Shown here in pieces: positions 62,719-64,000 of a stretch of 64,000 nt of DNA (positions are counted from its first letter, which is position 1; every line of letters begins with the position of its first letter). Below the pieces are notes generated by a model that was given only the letters and a program-made list of their open reading frames with translations, searched no databases and was not told where the DNA came from. The DNA is taken from contig NZ_JAAARM010000008.1 in the NCBI RefSeq assembly GCF_009908285.1, positions 1 to 64,000 of the forward strand, given 5' to 3'. The position numbers and the translations under genes are program-made. The stretch comes from Pseudomonas sp. Fl4BN1. Its GTDB lineage: Bacteria; Pseudomonadota; Gammaproteobacteria; Pseudomonadales; Pseudomonadaceae.

Positions 62719-63891
62719 TTAGCGTTTCCACTGGGCGCGTTTGAGCGACCAGACGTAATCCAGTTTCTGATAACCGACAAAGTCGGAGGCCGGCAGCACG
62801 CTGGTGGGATAGACGATGCCGTCATTCTCGGGCAGGGCGAAATTGAAGAAGCTGTTCTGCTTCGAGTAGGCCGCGGTGTTGTGGCAGGCCAGGCACGATG
62901 AATGACTCTGGAACGCCGACTCCATTTGCGAGTTGGCCAGTAGTTTGGGTTGTGGCTGGTGCTGGTCGAATTGCACGCCGATCAGTTCGTACTGCCCCAG
63001 CGCCGGGTACTGCTGCTGGAAGCTGGCATTGACTGGTTGGGCCAATGGGGTGGGGCCGGTGATGTTGGTCATCGGCTTGGCCGGCATATCGTTGGTGACC
63101 GTGTATTTGCTGTTGTTGACGTTCTCGAAGGTGGTCCAGACCCAGTCCGGGGTCAGTTTGTTGATCACGTGCATGCCGCTGAGGGCGGCATAGCCGACCT
63201 GATACTGGCCTTTCTTGTCGACGTAGTAGGCCTGGGTGATGTAGTAGCCGTCCCGGCTCAGCGTGGTCTTGAACGCCTGGTCGAGGGCGATCCACAGCCA
63301 AGCGGTTTTCAACTCCCAGGCGGTGGCGGGGAAGTCCAGGTCGCTGGTCAGCGCGGCAATGCCGTTGCGGTTGTAAAGCTCTTTGTCGACGATGAGGTTG
63401 AAAGTGTCCTGGCCCATCATCAGGTGGAAGCGTACCGACTGGCCGCGTTGCGCCTCGGGCACCTGGTTGCCCATTTGCAGGACCAGGCCATCGACTTGCT
63501 GGGTGCCGTTGTCGGTGCTGCCATCGTTGTCGCTGCCCAGGTTCTGGAACGCACCCTTGGGGTCCATGCCCTGGCTTTGCGCCAGTTGCAGCACCCGGGC
63601 TGGCACTGGTTCGCGCTGGGCGTAGGGCAGGGGCGGCTGGCCCTCGCTCTGATAAACCTGCTCGGAAGGCTTGAAGGCTTCCCAGACCCGCTGTGTATTA
63701 CCGGCGCTGACCGGCTGGTTGAGGCAGACGAACCAGTTCCAGGCCATGGTTTCTGGACTCTGCTTGAAGGTTGTCAGGGTGCCGGCCGGATTACCTGCGA
63801 AGTTGAGGAAGGTGCTGCAATCAAAGGTGCTCTGAGCTTGAGCGAAACCGCTCAACAGGCTGAGCACTGCTATAGGGATGGTTCGCCGCAT
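62719..63891 (-). CDS. Exported protein with single C-terminal CxxCH heme motif, copy 1
   Basis: A 390-residue protein with a signal peptide (MRRTIPIAVLSLLSGFAQAQ; cleavage near residue 18-20). Heme-type motif CLACH at Cys333, Cys336, His337, 53 residues from the C-terminus. Paralog of the 424-residue protein at 58017-59291 through the shared HVINK/HIVNK, WVWTTFE/WIWSTFE and SSC-X2-CH blocks. A strong AAGGAGATT ribosome site precedes ATG 63891, and the start overlaps the end of an upstream partial gene by 22 bases, so the operon continues beyond the window. Probably periplasmic; activity unknown. Confidence 0.68.
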   Translation of the reverse strand: MRRTIPIAVLSLLSGFAQAQSTFDCSTFLNFAGNPAGTLTTFKQSPETMAWNWFVCLNQPVSAGNTQRVWEAFKPSEQVYQSEGQPPLPYAQREPVPARVLQLAQSQGMDPKGAFQNLGSDNDGSTDNGTQQVDGLVLQMGNQVPEAQRGQSVRFHLMMGQDTFNLIVDKELYNRNGIAALTSDLDFPATAWELKTAWLWIALDQAFKTTLSRDGYYITQAYYVDKKGQYQVGYAALSGMHVINKLTPDWVWTTFENVNNSKYTVTNDMPAKPMTNITGPTPLAQPVNASFQQQYPALGQYELIGVQFDQHQPQPKLLANSQMESAFQSHSSCLACHNTAAYSKQNSFFNFALPENDGIVYPTSVLPASDFVGYQKLDYVWSLKRAQWKR

Positions 63892-64000
63892 GGAATCTCC
63901 TTGGCCTGAGCCGTGTCGTCATAGGGGCGCCCTAGGAAATGCTCTAGGAGCAGTTGCTTTACCGCAGTGGCCGGCAGGTACTCCGGCAGTGGTAAATCAC
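63870..64000 (-). CDS. 3' end of a gene cut by the window edge, unknown product
   Basis: The reading frame open from the right edge encodes 42 C-terminal residues, starting DLPLPEYLPATAVKQLLLEH and ending EIPCGEPSL, with the stop at 63870-63872. It overlaps the following CxxCH gene by 22 bases, which suggests translational coupling. The fragment is too short to identify. The other two minus-strand frames contain stops in this stretch. Confidence 0.55.
   Translation of the reverse strand, partial: DLPLPEYLPATAVKQLLLEHFLGRPYDDTAQAKEIPCGEPSL

Noticed and set aside
55306..63909. Plus-strand ORFs of 90-360 codons opposite the minus-strand operon
   Set aside because: The minus-strand frames have signal peptides, ribosome sites, tight spacing and paralogy to each other; the plus-strand frames have none of these.

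Overview
The window is chromosomal DNA from a Pseudomonas, most likely of the P. fluorescens lineage. The evidence is the gene order birA-(coaX)-SPOR gene-tRNA-Tyr/Gly/Thr-tufB-tRNA-Trp-secE-nusG, the order katA-ferritin-uvrA-MFS-ssb shared with P. aeruginosa, and the protein sequences. The species is an inference from reading only; nothing was searched.

Region 1 (1-34.3 kb) is the conserved transcription/translation block. It runs from the 3' end of a 5S rRNA gene through birA, a wrecked coaX, a shortened SPOR-type gene, a tRNA operon with tufB, tRNA-Trp, secE-nusG, rplKAJL-rpoBC, the str operon (rpsL-rpsG-fusA-tufA), and the S10, spc and alpha operons to rplQ. All genes are on the + strand. 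Hairpins and promoter-like hexamers at the expected joints allow segment boundaries to be marked. The odd spot is 1.2-2.1 kb: coaX (type III pantothenate kinase) is a multiply damaged pseudogene and the next gene appears to have lost its middle.

Region 2 (34.3-41.5 kb) holds katA (catalase), a bacterioferritin-like ferritin lacking the heme-ligand Met, uvrA (- strand), a YajR-like MFS transporter and ssb.

Region 3 (41.5-55.0 kb) is a surface-polysaccharide (O-antigen or exopolysaccharide) cluster inserted after ssb: a Wzx-type flippase, a SAM methyltransferase, four GT4-like glycosyltransferases, two GDP-mannose dehydratase-family genes, GDP-L-fucose synthase, an O-acetyltransferase, manC and a GT2 glycosyltransferase. 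Together manC, gmd and fcl make GDP-mannose and GDP-L-fucose. The first 4 kb is visibly AT-rich, which suggests horizontal acquisition. No polymerase, chain-length regulator or initiating transferase is present. A 13-base motif (CGTTAGWCGGTAG, ops/JUMPstart-like) occurs once before the flippase and once before the acetyltransferase.

Region 4 (55.0-64.0 kb), all on the - strand and running off the right edge, is the most unusual part. It contains two copies of a two-gene module: an exported protein with one C-terminal CxxCH heme motif, followed by a cytosolic protein resembling the N-terminal half of VioB/RebD/StaD (iminophenyl-pyruvate dimer/chromopyrrolate synthases) but without the ferritin-like catalytic part. 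A Cys-rich exported protein lies between the copies and a beta-propeller-like protein follows. I know of no characterised system with this composition; it is my candidate for an undescribed system.
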